From assembly GCF_001886615.1 (NCBI RefSeq), contig NZ_CP018139.1, positions 1,302,001 to 1,366,000 on the forward strand: a stretch of 64,000 nt of DNA. Reading direction: 5' to 3'. The first letter of the stretch is position 1, and every line of letters starts with the position of its first letter. Of this stretch, positions 18,440 through 28,333 are shown piece by piece. This stretch comes from Halomonas aestuarii (GTDB taxonomy: Bacteria > Pseudomonadota > Gammaproteobacteria > Pseudomonadales > Halomonadaceae). The translations under genes were made by a program, and so were the position numbers. The notes under the pieces are model-generated. The model did no database searches, was not told where the DNA came from, and saw only the letters and a program-made list of their open reading frames with translations.

Positions 18440-20014
18440 TCAGGTGACGGGCCGATCGGCGGACGCATCGGCACCGGTCACGTACTGCCCGGTGATGGCC
18501 TGCACCAGCGCATCCTCGGAGACCGCATCGCCGTCGAACTCGGCGGTCACCTTCCCGTCGTACATGGCGATGATGCGATTGCTGACGCCCAGGACCTCGG
18601 GCATCTCCGAGGAGATCACCAGGACCGCGTACCCGGTCCTGGCCAGGTCCTTGATCAGGGCATGGATCTCCGCCTTGGAGCCCACATCGATGCCGCGGGT
18701 CGGCTCATCGAGGATCAGCAGCTTGGGATGGGTGTGCAGCCACTTGCCGATGACGATCTTCTGCTGGTTGCCGCCGCTGAGGTTGCCGACCTTCTGTCGC
18801 CAGCTCGGCGTCTTGATCTTCATCGCCTGCTGATACTTGTCGTAGACGCTCTTCTCGGCAGCGGGCTTCATGAAGCCGTTGGTGGAGACGGTCTCCAGGC
18901 CCGCGAGGGTCATGTTGTCGCGACAGTTCATCCCGAGGATCAGCCCCTGGTCCTTGCGATCCTCCGGCACCAGCGCGATCCCCTGGGCGACCGCATCGTG
19001 GGTGGAATGCAACCGGGCGACCTGGCCATCGAGCAGAATCTCGCCTGCCGAGATCTTGCGCAGGCCGAAGATGGTTTCCGCCACCTCCGAGCGCCCCGCT
19101 CCGACCAGGCCATACATGCCGACGATCTCGCCCTTGCGGACGTTGAAACTCACGTCACTGAATACCCCGTCGACGGTGAGGCCACGGAGCTCGAGCATGT
19201 TCTCGCCGAAGTCCTTCGGCTTGCTGGCATGGTCGAGCTCGAGGCTGCGGCCGATCATCAGCTTGGTGACTTCGTCCTCGTTGGTGTCGGCGGTGTTCAC
19301 CGTGCCGTTGTACTCGCCGTCCCGGAGCACCGAGATCCGCTGGGAGAGATGGAAGATCTCGTCCATGCGGTGGGAGATGTAGACGATGCCCACCCCCTGC
19401 TCGCGCAGGGTATTGATGATCTCGTAGAGAACCGGTTTCTCGTGGTCGGTCAGCGACGCCGTCGGCTCATCGAAGACCACGATCTTGGGGGTGAAGACGA
19501 GCGCCCGGGCGATCTCGACCATCTGCTTCTTGGCGATGGAGAGTTCGCTCACCATGGCCTTCGAACTGAAGGAGCACTTCAGGCGGTCGAGGATTTCCGT
19601 ACTCTCGCGGTGCAGGGTCTTCCAGTCGACCCGGTTACCCCACTTCTTGGGGAGGCTGCCCAGGAAGATGTTCTCGGCCACGGACATCTCCGGCACCAGC
19701 GACTGCTCCTGGTGGATCAGCACGATGCCGCTCTTCTTGGCCTCCTTGGGGTTCTCGAAGACCTTCTCCTCCCCCTCGAGCAGAATCTGGCCACCGTTGG
19801 GGGTGTGCTTGCCGGCCAGCACCTTCATCAGCGTGGACTTGCCCGCACCGTTCTCGCCCAGCAGGGCATGGACCTCGCCTGCCCGGACGTCGAGGCTGAC
19901 CTTGTTGAGCGCGATCACGCCCGGGAACTTCTTGGTGATCTCGACCAGGGAGAGGATGGGAGTTTCCCCGTGTGCAGACGCTCCTGATGTGTGTGTCGCA
20001 GCTGCAGTGCTCAT
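18440..20014 (-). CDS. Ribose-type ABC importer ATPase (RbsA-like)
   Basis: Double ATPase of 524 residues. The first nucleotide-binding domain has Walker A LLGENGAGKST (about residues 51-61), signature LSIAKKQ and Walker B VVFDEPTASL. The second has the degenerate loop GLVGAGRSEVAE, signature LSGGNQQKIVIGKWL and Walker B LLILDEPTRGID. This is the CUT2/RbsA layout. The ATG overlaps the permease stop by 4 nt. It energises uptake by the two permeases and the binding protein upstream. Confidence 0.93.
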   Translation of the reverse strand: MSTAAATHTSGASAHGETPILSLVEITKKFPGVIALNKVSLDVRAGEVHALLGENGAGKSTLMKVLAGKHTPNGGQILLEGEEKVFENPKEAKKSGIVLIHQEQSLVPEMSVAENIFLGSLPKKWGNRVDWKTLHRESTEILDRLKCSFSSKAMVSELSIAKKQMVEIARALVFTPKIVVFDEPTASLTDHEKPVLYEIINTLREQGVGIVYISHRMDEIFHLSQRISVLRDGEYNGTVNTADTNEDEVTKLMIGRSLELDHASKPKDFGENMLELRGLTVDGVFSDVSFNVRKGEIVGMYGLVGAGRSEVAETIFGLRKISAGEILLDGQVARLHSTHDAVAQGIALVPEDRKDQGLILGMNCRDNMTLAGLETVSTNGFMKPAAEKSVYDKYQQAMKIKTPSWRQKVGNLSGGNQQKIVIGKWLHTHPKLLILDEPTRGIDVGSKAEIHALIKDLARTGYAVLVISSEMPEVLGVSNRIIAMYDGKVTAEFDGDAVSEDALVQAITGQYVTGADASADRPVT

Positions 20015-20970
20015 ACCTGCACCCCCTTGGAAGACTTGACATTGATCTGCTGGTCGATGATCAGCACGGTGATCAGGATCGCCCCGAGGATGACCAGCAC
20101 GTAGAAGGCCGGCACCTGCATCATGTTCATCCCGTTGCGCAGGACCCCGATGGCCAGCACGCCACCCAGGGTGCCGGTGATGCTGCCGTAGCCCCCGGTG
20201 AGCTTGGTGCCGCCGAGCACGACGGCGGTGATGGTCCAGAGTTCGTAGTCCCGACCGAGGTTGGGCGTCGAGGCCCCCATCTGGGTGGCCAGCAGGACAC
20301 CGGCCAGGGCCGCGAAGAAGCCGACGATCATGAAGTTGATCATCATGTTGCGGCCGATCCGGATACCGGCATCCAGGGCCGCCTCGGGGTTGCCCCCCAC
20401 GGCGAAGGTGTTGCGGCCATGACCGGTCTTCTTGAGCACCAGGTGCATCGCCAGGGTGCAGAGCAGGAAGATGATGGCCAGCACGGGGAAGGGGCCGATG
20501 GTGCTGGCACCGAAGTCAGAGAAGGCGAAGTTGCTGGCGTAGAAGGACTGTTCTTCGGTGTAGACGAAGATCAGCCCCCGCACCCCGATCATCGCACCCA
20601 GGGTGACGATGAAGGCGTTGACCCCGGTCTTCCAGACCAGCAGGCCATTGAGGGCACCCAGCGCCACACCCGTGGTGATGGCGACCAGCACCGCCAGGGT
20701 CAGGCTGTACTCCTGCAGGCCCACCGAGAGGGACGCCGCCAGACCCAGGGTCGCCCCCACGGAGAGGTCGATGTTGCCGTTGATCATCACGTAGGTCATG
20801 CCGAGGGCGATCAGCCCGATGGTGGACGTCTGGACGAGGATGTTCGTCAGGTTACCCACCGACAGGAAGTAGTCGGACATGACGCTGAAGAAGACGGTGA
20901 TGACGATGACGAAGATCCAGATCGGCTGAATGGCCGCTCCGCCGCTCATGAAACGTTTCATATCGATCAT
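20011..20970 (-). CDS. Ribose-type ABC importer permease 2 (RbsC-like)
   Basis: Membrane permease of 319 residues with about eight to ten helices. Seen: MTYVMINGNIDLSVGATLGL and FAVGGNPEAALDAGIR, both RbsC hallmarks, and VVLGGTKLTGGYGS. The start is ATG 20970; the longer upstream frame reads through the preceding permease gene. It lies 11 nt after permease 1. Two different RbsC-like subunits probably form a heterodimer. Confidence 0.92.
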   Translation of the reverse strand: MIDMKRFMSGGAAIQPIWIFVIVITVFFSVMSDYFLSVGNLTNILVQTSTIGLIALGMTYVMINGNIDLSVGATLGLAASLSVGLQEYSLTLAVLVAITTGVALGALNGLLVWKTGVNAFIVTLGAMIGVRGLIFVYTEEQSFYASNFAFSDFGASTIGPFPVLAIIFLLCTLAMHLVLKKTGHGRNTFAVGGNPEAALDAGIRIGRNMMINFMIVGFFAALAGVLLATQMGASTPNLGRDYELWTITAVVLGGTKLTGGYGSITGTLGGVLAIGVLRNGMNMMQVPAFYVLVILGAILITVLIIDQQINVKSSKGVQV

Positions 20971-20981
20971 GGTGTTCCCCC

Positions 20982-21992
20982 TCAGGAGTGGCGGGTCAGC
21001 AGATGCTTGCGCTTGTTGGCAAGATCCAGCCATACCGCGAGGATGATGATGACCCAGGTCACGAGCCACTGGGTGTAGTAGGGGTAGCCCAGCAGCAGCA
21101 GGCCGTTCTGGATGAAGCCAAGGATCAGCACGCCGATGACCGTCTTCCAGATACTGCCGGCGCCGCCCAGCAGGCTGGTGCCGCCGAGGATGATCCCGGC
21201 CAGCACGAGCAGCTCGTAGCCCTGCCCCACGTTGTTCTGGGAGCCCATCACCCGCGAGCCGAGCACCAGGGCGGCACAGGCCACACAGAAGGCCGAGATC
21301 AGGTAGGTGCTGAACACGCACCAGTTCTTGCGAATACCGGAATAGACGGCTGCCACGGGATTGCCCCCGATGGCGAAGATACGCCGTCCGTAGCCGGTGA
21401 AGGACATGACGACCTGCACGATGATGGCCAGCAGGGCGAAGATGATGACCGGTACCGCGATGCCCAGCAGGTAGCCCTGCCCGAACACGCTGAACCAGGT
21501 CTCGCTCTGATTGGCGATGTCGACGTTCTGGCCACCGCTGTAGATCAGCACCAGGCCCTGGATCGCCGAGAGCATCGCCAGGGTGACGATGAGCGAATTG
21601 AGCCTCATGAACCCCACCAGGAAGCCGTTCACGGCCCCGAGCATCAGGGTCAGCGCGAACATCACCAGGATGGCGCCGACCGGGCCGATCTTGTCATGGA
21701 GATCCACCACCAGGACGGTGGAGAACGACAGCATCGATCCCACCGAGAGGTCGAGGTTCCCGCCGATGATCACCACGGTCACGCCGACCGCGATGATGCC
21801 GATGATCGAGGCCTGTCGAACCACCGTCATGATGTTCGACTGGGAAAGAAACTGTTCGGAAAACAGCGAAAATGCAAACATGCAGATCAGGAAGAACACC
21901 AGGATTCCCTGGGCCGATAGGAAGTTCAGGAGACCGGCCTTGTGTTTCTTGCTGAGCATGAAGCCTTGCTTGGTCTGTTCTGCAGAAGCCAT
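20982..21992 (-). CDS. Ribose-type ABC importer permease 1 (RbsC-like)
   Basis: Membrane permease of 336 residues. GGNLDLSVGSMLSFSTV, FAIGGNPVAAVYSGIRKN and IILGGTSLLGGAGS show the RbsC family. ATG 21992 follows AGGTGAG; the open frame upstream is not used. It is separated from the binding-protein gene by 200 nt that contain a strong hairpin, which may lower expression of the membrane parts relative to the binding protein. Confidence 0.92.
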   Translation of the reverse strand: MASAEQTKQGFMLSKKHKAGLLNFLSAQGILVFFLICMFAFSLFSEQFLSQSNIMTVVRQASIIGIIAVGVTVVIIGGNLDLSVGSMLSFSTVLVVDLHDKIGPVGAILVMFALTLMLGAVNGFLVGFMRLNSLIVTLAMLSAIQGLVLIYSGGQNVDIANQSETWFSVFGQGYLLGIAVPVIIFALLAIIVQVVMSFTGYGRRIFAIGGNPVAAVYSGIRKNWCVFSTYLISAFCVACAALVLGSRVMGSQNNVGQGYELLVLAGIILGGTSLLGGAGSIWKTVIGVLILGFIQNGLLLLGYPYYTQWLVTWVIIILAVWLDLANKRKHLLTRHS

Positions 21993-22150
21993 GTCACTCA
22001 CCTGTATGGGCGCAACCTTGTTCCGAAGGTCACCGGATGTCCGTCCAGTGAGCTGACCTCCACGATACGGCGTCGATGCCGGAGAAAAGGGCAGAGCACT
22101 GCGGGACCATCCACCATGGCCAACGGACTGTCTTTGAAGAAGCACCAGAG

Positions 22151-22176
22151 CGCATGAGGCCCGAAGGCCTCATGCG
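22151..22176 (-). terminator. Intercistronic hairpin after the binding-protein gene
   Basis: Perfect 11-bp stem CGCATGAGGCC (22151-22161) with GGCCTCATGCG (22166-22176) and tetraloop CGAA. It begins about 17 nt after the stop of the binding-protein gene in the direction of transcription. No T run follows, so it more likely stabilises the upstream mRNA or partly attenuates than fully terminates. Confidence 0.75.
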
Positions 22177-22192
22177 ACTCGGCGGGGGACCT

Positions 22193-23131
22193 TCAGAACA
22201 CCGGCTTGTCGAACTCGGAGATATTGTCGGCCGTGATCTTGGGGGTCTCGAAGAAGTTCATCTTCGGCACCTCCTTGCCCTCCAGGACATCGAGTGCCGT
22301 CTGGAGCGCCGCCTCGGCGTCATCGACCGGGGACTGGTAGATGGAGCCGTAGTACTCGCCACGCTCGATGGCCTCGTAGCCCACGGCGAAGTTGGTGGCG
22401 CCGATGAAGGCGATATCCCCCGCCCTGCCGGCACTCTTGGCCGCGTTCAGCGCGCCGACGCCCATGTTGTCGTCACCGGAATAGACACCATCGATGTTGT
22501 CGTACTTGGTGAGGAAGTTCTCCATGACCCGCTGGGCCTTCTCGCGGTTCCAGTCCGCGGGCTGGGTCTCGAGGATCTCGACGCCGGGACAGGCCTCGGC
22601 CAGCCGCTCCTCGAAGCCCCCGGAGCGCTCCATGGCCGTGGTATAACCGGGCTGCCCGGCGATCTGGACGATCTGCCCCTCACCATCGAGGGCATCGCAC
22701 ATCATCTCGGCGGAAGAGGCGCCCTGCTGGACGTTGTCGGGACCCGAGAAGGCGGCGATATACTCCATGCCCGCATCGGCAATCTTGGAGTTGGTCACCA
22801 CGACCGGGATGCCCGCCTGGTGGGCCTGTCGAATGGCGGGGATGACCGCCTGGCCGTTGGTGGGCCAGATGATGATCGCATCGACCTGCTGCTGGATCAG
22901 GTTGCGAACCTGGCCGATCTGGCGCGCCACATCGCCGCCGGCATCGAGGACGACGACGTCGACGTTCTCGTTTTGTGCAGCGGCATTTTCGAAGGCGCTT
23001 TCATAGGTGGTCTGGTAGCTGTCGACGCCGACATTGTTCTGGGTGATGCCGATCCGGTAGGTCTCTTCCGCGTGGGCAAGACCCGCCGAGAGCATCATGA
23101 CACTGGTGGCTAGCGCTGTTTTGTAGAACAT
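22193..23131 (-). CDS. Ribose-type ABC importer periplasmic binding protein (RbsB-like)
   Basis: Substrate-binding protein of 312 residues with a 21-residue signal peptide ending GLAHA. The mature part shows the sugar-binding Rossmann pattern: YRIGITQNNVGVDSYQTTYES, VVLDAGGDVARQIGQVRNLI and YSGDDNMGVGALNAA. Family ligands are pentoses, hexoses, polyols, cyclitols and autoinducers. First gene of the leftward operon. Its linkage to aromatic-ring enzymes suggests a non-sugar or glycosidic or cyclitol ligand; that is inference. Confidence 0.9.
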   Translation of the reverse strand: MFYKTALATSVMMLSAGLAHAEETYRIGITQNNVGVDSYQTTYESAFENAAAQNENVDVVVLDAGGDVARQIGQVRNLIQQQVDAIIIWPTNGQAVIPAIRQAHQAGIPVVVTNSKIADAGMEYIAAFSGPDNVQQGASSAEMMCDALDGEGQIVQIAGQPGYTTAMERSGGFEERLAEACPGVEILETQPADWNREKAQRVMENFLTKYDNIDGVYSGDDNMGVGALNAAKSAGRAGDIAFIGATNFAVGYEAIERGEYYGSIYQSPVDDAEAALQTALDVLEGKEVPKMNFFETPKITADNISEFDKPVF

Positions 23132-23601
23132 GGTGACTCCTGCTTTGTTGTAGTAGCTTTCACCGACTCACCGAGGGGGCGGTGAGAGTACGTGGAGCTT
23201 AGGGCCGCCCCCTGATTTGGCGCAACGCGACCACGAGAGAGAAATGACCAATCTGGTTATTTTGTCTCCCTGCCCATCGCCACAGGCTGGCCTCGCTCGA
23301 CCAAGAAACAACACAACCAATTGAAATAAAAGATATTTTAAAAACTTCCGACCAAGAGGCCGCACGACAAGTAAAGTGCCGCGCCCCACCGGTCGTGATC
23401 CGGGGGAGGCGAACCGGCGGGCGGGATGGGCGGTGAATCCCGCTCCATGGGCGGCGGTAAGGCAGGCGAGGAAGGCCTCGTGCAGGCGTCGGCGAGGACT
23501 GACGCGAGCAGCAGGTGCTTGAGGGCGACGACGAGGTCAGGGACGAGGAAGCCGGAGACGGCCAGCGCCCCGGGAGTGAGGGGCGAGGCACACGATGACG
23601 G
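23132..23601. other. Promoter region of the catabolic operon
   Basis: About 470 bp without a supported gene. The half next to the binding-protein gene contains the partial operator at 23248-23265 and an unusually AT-rich stretch near 23305-23350, suited to a leftward promoter. The rest, towards the M48 gene, is GC-rich with no convincing frame. Confidence 0.6.
23248..23265. promoter_or_regulatory. Partial copy of the island palindrome
   Basis: CCAATCTGGT (23248-23257) repeats the left arm and centre of the palindrome at 9800-9817; the right arm keeps only four of eight bases. It lies about 117 bp before the start of the binding-protein gene, suitable for an operator of the leftward operon. 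Confidence 0.45.
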
Positions 23602-24402
23602 CTAGCCGGCGCAGCGTGCCGGGGGAGCGTCACGGAAGGCGGCCATGGCCTCCGGCATGCGGCGCTCGAGGGCCTCGATGCGGGTGTCGTGGGCCGGGTG
23701 GGTGGAAAGAAATTCCGGCGGCTGGCCGCCGCCCGCGGCGGCCATGTTGCGCCACAGGGCCACGCTCTGGCGGGGGTCGAACCCCGCCGTGGCCATGATG
23801 GCGAGGCCCATCTGGTCGGCCTCCTCCTCGTGGGCGCGGCTGAACGGCAGGGCGATGCCCAGGCGGGCCCCCAGCCCCAGGGCCTGCATCAGCCCCTCCC
23901 GGGCCAGCTCCCCCTCGCTGACGAGCCCCACCACCAGCAGCACCGCCCTGATACCGAGCTGCTGGGTGAACCGCTCGTTGCCGTGGCTGGCGAGCACGTG
24001 TCCGACCTCATGGCCGAGCACGGCGGCCAGCTGGGCGGGGGTCTCGGCCACCCGCAGCAGTCCGGCATGCACCCCGATGCGCCCGCCCGGCAGGGCGAAG
24101 GCATTGGGGGTGGGGTCGTCGAACACGACCACCTCCCAGGCCTCGGGCATCGCCGCGCCGGGGTAGCGCGCCTCGGCGGCATCGACCACGGTGCGCGCCA
24201 CGCACTGCACGAGCCGGTTGGCGGCCGGGTCGCGCGCGATGGGCCGCTGGCGGCGCATCTGCGTGAAGGCGTCGCCTCCCATCTCGTCCATCAGGCCCTC
24301 GGGCACCAGGGCCAACTGGGAGCGGCCGGTCGGCGTCTTCTCGCAGCCGGCCAGCAGCAGCGTGGCCAGCAGGAGCAGCAGGCAACGCCTCATCCGCCAC
24401 AT
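23602..24402 (-). CDS. M48-family metallopeptidase lipoprotein
   Basis: Zinc peptidase of 266 residues attached to a membrane by its lipobox (LLLAGC, Cys20), so probably periplasmic. The zinc site is HEVGH (His131, Glu132, His135) with a downstream EEEADQMG acid ligand. It belongs to the LoiP/BepA-like group that trims outer-membrane proteins. It starts 5 nt after the aroQ stop and is the last gene of glnE-aroQ-M48. Confidence 0.9.
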   Translation of the reverse strand: MWRMRRCLLLLLATLLLAGCEKTPTGRSQLALVPEGLMDEMGGDAFTQMRRQRPIARDPAANRLVQCVARTVVDAAEARYPGAAMPEAWEVVVFDDPTPNAFALPGGRIGVHAGLLRVAETPAQLAAVLGHEVGHVLASHGNERFTQQLGIRAVLLVVGLVSEGELAREGLMQALGLGARLGIALPFSRAHEEEADQMGLAIMATAGFDPRQSVALWRNMAAAGGGQPPEFLSTHPAHDTRIEALERRMPEAMAAFRDAPPARCAG

Positions 24403-24407
24403 CGACC

Positions 24408-24839
24408 CTAGCCCGCCATCACCGCGTCAAGGGCGGCCCGATACCCCTGGCTGCCGAGGCCCGCGATCACGCCGTCGGCGCGCAGCGAGACATAGGAATG
24501 GTGACGGAAGGGCTCGCGCCGGTGCACGTTGGAGAGATGCACCTCGATCACCGTGCCGTCGAAGGCGTTGAGGGCATCGAGGATCGCCACCGAGGTGTGG
24601 GTGTAGGCGGCGGGATTGATGATGATCGCCGCCGTGCCGTCCAGGCGCGCGGCCTGGATGAGGTCGATCAGCTCGCCCTCGTGGTTGCTCTGCCGGCAGG
24701 CGATCTCCCAGCCGCCCAGGGCCGCCTCCTGGTAGAGCGCGTTGTTGATGTCCTCGAGGGTCTGATGGCCATAGACCTCGGGCTGGCGGGTGCCGAGCAG
24801 GTTGAGGTTGGGGCCGTGCAGGACCAGTACCTTGTTCAT
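24408..24839 (-). CDS. aroQ: 3-dehydroquinate dehydratase, type II
   Basis: Small shikimate-pathway enzyme of 143 residues that converts 3-dehydroquinate to 3-dehydroshikimate. Seen: [18 protein letters not shown] with the catalytic Tyr, [21 protein letters not shown] and [17 protein letters not shown]. Length is standard. It lies 35 nt after glnE. The longer open frame upstream of ATG 24839 runs inside glnE and is not used. Confidence 0.95.
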   Translation of the reverse strand: MNKVLVLHGPNLNLLGTRQPEVYGHQTLEDINNALYQEAALGGWEIACRQSNHEGELIDLIQAARLDGTAAIIINPAAYTHTSVAILDALNAFDGTVIEVHLSNVHRREPFRHHSYVSLRADGVIAGLGSQGYRAALDAVMAG

Positions 24840-24874
24840 GTCGTCTCGTTCCTTGATCGCTGTCGCAGTGTCAG

Positions 24875-27856
24875 TCAGGACGCCGGCTCGAGCAGGCGCT
24901 GCCAGAGCGCGATGACGGCGTCGCGATGTTGCTGGAAATCCGCCTTGAGCCCGCGGGCGGGCTCCCCGGTCAGGGCCGCGCGATGGGCGGCGGTGCGACA
25001 GGCGAGGTAGGCCTCGCGCAGCCGCCGGCACTCGTCGGCGGGCAGCCGCCCGGTCGCCTCGAGGGTCTCGAGGATGCGCATGTTGTCGCTGTAGGTCAGC
25101 AGGTCGGGGGTCTCGTGGCCCATGGAGAGCACCGCGAACTGGCAGAGGAACTCGATGTCGACCATCCCGCCGGGGTCGTGCTTGAGGTCGAAGTCGTCGC
25201 CCGCGCCCTTGCTGCCCAGGTGGTCGCGCATCTTGTGGCGCATCTTCACCACCTCCTCGCGCAGGGCCTCGAGGTCGCGCTCGCGCCCGAGGATCTCGCC
25301 GCGGATCTCGCCGAACCGCTCGGCCAGCCGGGAATCCCCGGCCACCACTCGGGCCCGCACCAGCGCCTGGTGCTCCCAGGTCCAGGCCTGCTCGCGCTGG
25401 TAGTCGGCGAAGGCCTCCAGGGTGGAGACCAGCAGCCCTGAGTTGCCCGAGGGACGAAGGCGCATGTCCACCTCGTAGAGGCTGCCCGCGGGGGTCACGG
25501 CGGTGAGCAGGTGGATGATCCGCTGGCCCAGCCGGGTGAAGAAGACCGCGTTGTCGATGGGCCGCTCCCCGTCGGTGGTGCCCTGCCCCGCGCCGTCATG
25601 GAGGAACACCAGGTCGAGGTCGGAGCCGTAGCCGAGCTCGATGCCGCCGAGCTTGCCGTAGCCGACGACCAGGAACTCGGCCTCGCTGCCGCAGCGCCCC
25701 TCCCCGCGACGCTCCGGGAAGCCGTGCTTGCGGGTCAGGTGCTTCCAGGCCATGGCCAGCACCGCCTCCAGGACCACCTCGGCGATGTAGGTGAGGTAGT
25801 CGCTGACCTTCATCAGGTGGCGGGTGCCGGCGATGTCGGAAGCCGCCACGTGCAGCACCTGGGCGTGCTTGAAGACCCGCAGCGCCTCCAGCGCCGCCTC
25901 CTCGTCGTCCTCGGGGATGCGCCCCAGGGCCTGGCGGAGCTCGTCGGCCAGGCGCGCCTTGTCGGCGGGGGTATAGAGGGTCTCCGGGGTCAGCAGCTCG
26001 TCGAGCAGGATGGGATGGCGGGCGAGCTGGGCGGCGATCCAGGGACTGGCGCTGCACAGCTTCATCAGGTGTTCCAGGGCATCCGGGTTCTCCCGCAGCA
26101 GCGCCAGGTAGGCGGTACGCCGCAGCACCGCCTCGATCAGCGGCAGCACCCTTTCCAGGGCGATGTCGGGGGTCTCGCTGGCGGCCACGGCATCGAGCAG
26201 CAGCGGCATCAGGGCATCGAGGCGCTCGAAGCCGATGCGCTGCATGCCCTGCACCTGGCGGGAGTGGCGCAGCGCCCGCAGCCGACGCATGGCGACCTCC
26301 GGCTCGGCCAGCCCGGCCTCCTCGAGCAGCGACGTCGCCTCGTCCTCCTCCAGCTCGCCACGCCACAGCGCTCGCCACTCCTCCAGGCCGGTGGCGCCCG
26401 AGGCCTCGACCTCGTCGGCGTTCTCCACCTCCTCCTCGGGTTCGGCGATGACGGCATCGAAGTGGCGACGCACCCGCTCCCGCACCTCGTCGAGCCGCGC
26501 CATCACCGCGGGCCAGTCCTCCATGTCCAGCGCCAGGGCGACCCGCTCCCGGTCGGTGTCGTCGGCGGGCAGTGTCTGGGTCTGGCGATCCTCCAGGGCC
26601 TGCAGCACATGCTCCAGGTCGCGCAGGAAGACGTAGTCGGGGGTGAGCTCGTCGACCACCTCGCGGGGCAGCAGGCCGAGCTCGGGCAGTCGCTCAAGCG
26701 CGGTCTTGAGGGAGGTGACCTGCAGTTCGGTGTCGCGCCCGCCGCGGATCAGCTGGAAGGCCTGGACCACGAACTCCACCTCACGGATGCCACCGGGGCC
26801 GAGCTTGATGTTGCCCTGCATGCCCTTGCGGCGGACCTCGCGGTTGATCATCGCCTTGAGCTCACGCAGCGACTCGATGGCACCGAAGTCCAGGTAGCGG
26901 CGATAGACGAAGGGACGCAGGCTGGCGAGCAGCTCCCTCCCCGCCTCCAGGTCGCCGGCCACCGGCCGCGCCTTGAGCATGGCGTAGCGCTCCCACTCGC
27001 GCCCCTGGTCCTGGTAGTAGCCGGCCAGCGAGGAGAAGGCGCCCACCAGGGGACCGCCGTCGCCCAGCGGGCGCAGCCGCATGTCGACGCGGAAGGCGAA
27101 GCCGTCGGCGGTCACGGCATCGAGGGCGGTGATCAGCCGCTGGCCGATCTTGGTGAAGTACTCCTGGTGCTCCAGGGACTTGCGCCCGTCCTCGGTCTCG
27201 CCCTTCTCGGGGAAGGCGAAGATCAGGTCGATGTCGGAGGAGAGGTTGAGCTCGCCGGCGCCCAGCTTGCCCATGCCCAGCACCACCAGCCGCTGCTCGC
27301 TGCCGTCGCGACGCAGGGCGGGCCGCCCCCAGCGTGCAGAGAAGTGGGCCTCCAGCCAGGCGAGGGCCGCCTCCAGGCAGGTCTCGGCGAGCCGCGACAC
27401 GGCCGCGGCGGTCACCCACATGTCGATGCCGGGCGGGCGGGTCAGGTCTCGCCAGACGATGCCCAGCATGCGAGCGCGGCGAAAGCGGCGGATGGCGGCG
27501 TGCAGGGCCGCCTCGTCCTCGGCGGCCTCCAGCCGTTCGTCGAGCCAGCTGCGCAGCGATTCTGCGGCGGGGGTCTCGTCCAGCTCGCCGCTGGCATCCA
27601 GATGGAGCAGCCAGTCGGGATAGCGCACCAGGGTCTCGGCGGCAAAGGAGGAGATGGCCAGCACCCGGGCCAGCTGACGGCGCCGCACCTCCGACAGCGA
27701 CCGCCAGTCCTCCAGCGGGGAGTCGCTGCCGGTCATGTCGGCCAGGTTGTCGGCCTGCTCCAGCGAGCTCGCCACCCGGTCGCGGGCATGCGCCAGGGGA
27801 GCCCTCAGGGGCTCGGGGATGTCATCCAGCGGCAGGAAGTCGTCGGGCAGGGCCAT
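24875..27856 (-). CDS. glnE: Bifunctional glutamine synthetase adenylyltransferase/deadenylase
   Basis: Protein of 993 residues that adenylylates and de-adenylylates GlnA in response to PII and glutamine. Two nucleotidyltransferase domains are visible: [19 protein letters not shown] at about residue 200 (removal) and [18 protein letters not shown] at about 740 (attachment), each followed by helical PII-type domains. Length and order are normal. A long open frame on the opposite strand is an artefact of GC-rich codon use. Confidence 0.95.
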   Translation of the reverse strand: MALPDDFLPLDDIPEPLRAPLAHARDRVASSLEQADNLADMTGSDSPLEDWRSLSEVRRRQLARVLAISSFAAETLVRYPDWLLHLDASGELDETPAAESLRSWLDERLEAAEDEAALHAAIRRFRRARMLGIVWRDLTRPPGIDMWVTAAAVSRLAETCLEAALAWLEAHFSARWGRPALRRDGSEQRLVVLGMGKLGAGELNLSSDIDLIFAFPEKGETEDGRKSLEHQEYFTKIGQRLITALDAVTADGFAFRVDMRLRPLGDGGPLVGAFSSLAGYYQDQGREWERYAMLKARPVAGDLEAGRELLASLRPFVYRRYLDFGAIESLRELKAMINREVRRKGMQGNIKLGPGGIREVEFVVQAFQLIRGGRDTELQVTSLKTALERLPELGLLPREVVDELTPDYVFLRDLEHVLQALEDRQTQTLPADDTDRERVALALDMEDWPAVMARLDEVRERVRRHFDAVIAEPEEEVENADEVEASGATGLEEWRALWRGELEEDEATSLLEEAGLAEPEVAMRRLRALRHSRQVQGMQRIGFERLDALMPLLLDAVAASETPDIALERVLPLIEAVLRRTAYLALLRENPDALEHLMKLCSASPWIAAQLARHPILLDELLTPETLYTPADKARLADELRQALGRIPEDDEEAALEALRVFKHAQVLHVAASDIAGTRHLMKVSDYLTYIAEVVLEAVLAMAWKHLTRKHGFPERRGEGRCGSEAEFLVVGYGKLGGIELGYGSDLDLVFLHDGAGQGTTDGERPIDNAVFFTRLGQRIIHLLTAVTPAGSLYEVDMRLRPSGNSGLLVSTLEAFADYQREQAWTWEHQALVRARVVAGDSRLAERFGEIRGEILGRERDLEALREEVVKMRHKMRDHLGSKGAGDDFDLKHDPGGMVDIEFLCQFAVLSMGHETPDLLTYSDNMRILETLEATGRLPADECRRLREAYLACRTAAHRAALTGEPARGLKADFQQHRDAVIALWQRLLEPAS

Positions 27857-27931
27857 GGGCGTCTCGCATCCGGTTCTCGAATGCCTCCAGCATAGCGAAG
27901 CCGGCCCCGCCCCATAACCCGGCCGGGCGCC

Positions 27932-28333
27932 TCAACCGAGGAATTTCTCCCAGGCCAGCAGCCCCCAGGTCAGCCCGGCGATGAAGAGCGCCATCATCAC
28001 CGCCGCCGAGCCGATGTCCTTGGCCCGGCCGGAGAGCTCGTGACGTTCTGGGCCGATGCGATCCACCACGCACTCGATGGCGCTGTTGACCAGCTCGACG
28101 ACCAGCACTAGCAGGCAGCTGCCCGCCAGCAGGATCCATTCCACCGGGCCATCGCCGATCCAGGCGGCCAGCGGCAGCAGGAGCACGCAGATCGCGACCT
28201 CCTGGCGAAAGGCCTCCTCGTGGCGGAAGGCCGCCCTGAGCCCCATCAGCGAGTAACGCGTCGAGTGCACCAGGTGGCGCCAGCCGGTGTGTCCCGGTTT
28301 CATATCGGGCTTCCCGGGGGATTCAGTAGGCAT
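27932..28333 (-). CDS. dgkA: Diacylglycerol kinase
   Basis: Small trimeric inner-membrane kinase of 133 residues that phosphorylates diacylglycerol to phosphatidate. Seen: RAAFRHEEAFRQE amphipathic helix, three membrane helices and the catalytic VVELVNSAIECVVDR segment with Glu and Asn. The ATG at 28333 has GAGGAG before it and overlaps the dacB end by 11 nt; an internal ATG at 28303 is an alternative. Confidence 0.93.
   Translation of the reverse strand: MPTESPGKPDMKPGHTGWRHLVHSTRYSLMGLRAAFRHEEAFRQEVAICVLLLPLAAWIGDGPVEWILLAGSCLLVLVVELVNSAIECVVDRIGPERHELSGRAKDIGSAAVMMALFIAGLTWGLLAWEKFLG

Noticed and set aside
23390..23601. Open frames between the ABC operon and the M48 gene
   Set aside because: Pro/Ser/Arg-rich products typical of noncoding GC-rich DNA; no start signal or family match.
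25511..27895. A 794-codon open frame on the plus strand
   Set aside because: Antisense shadow of glnE, low-complexity His/Gln/Leu-rich product, no ribosome site.
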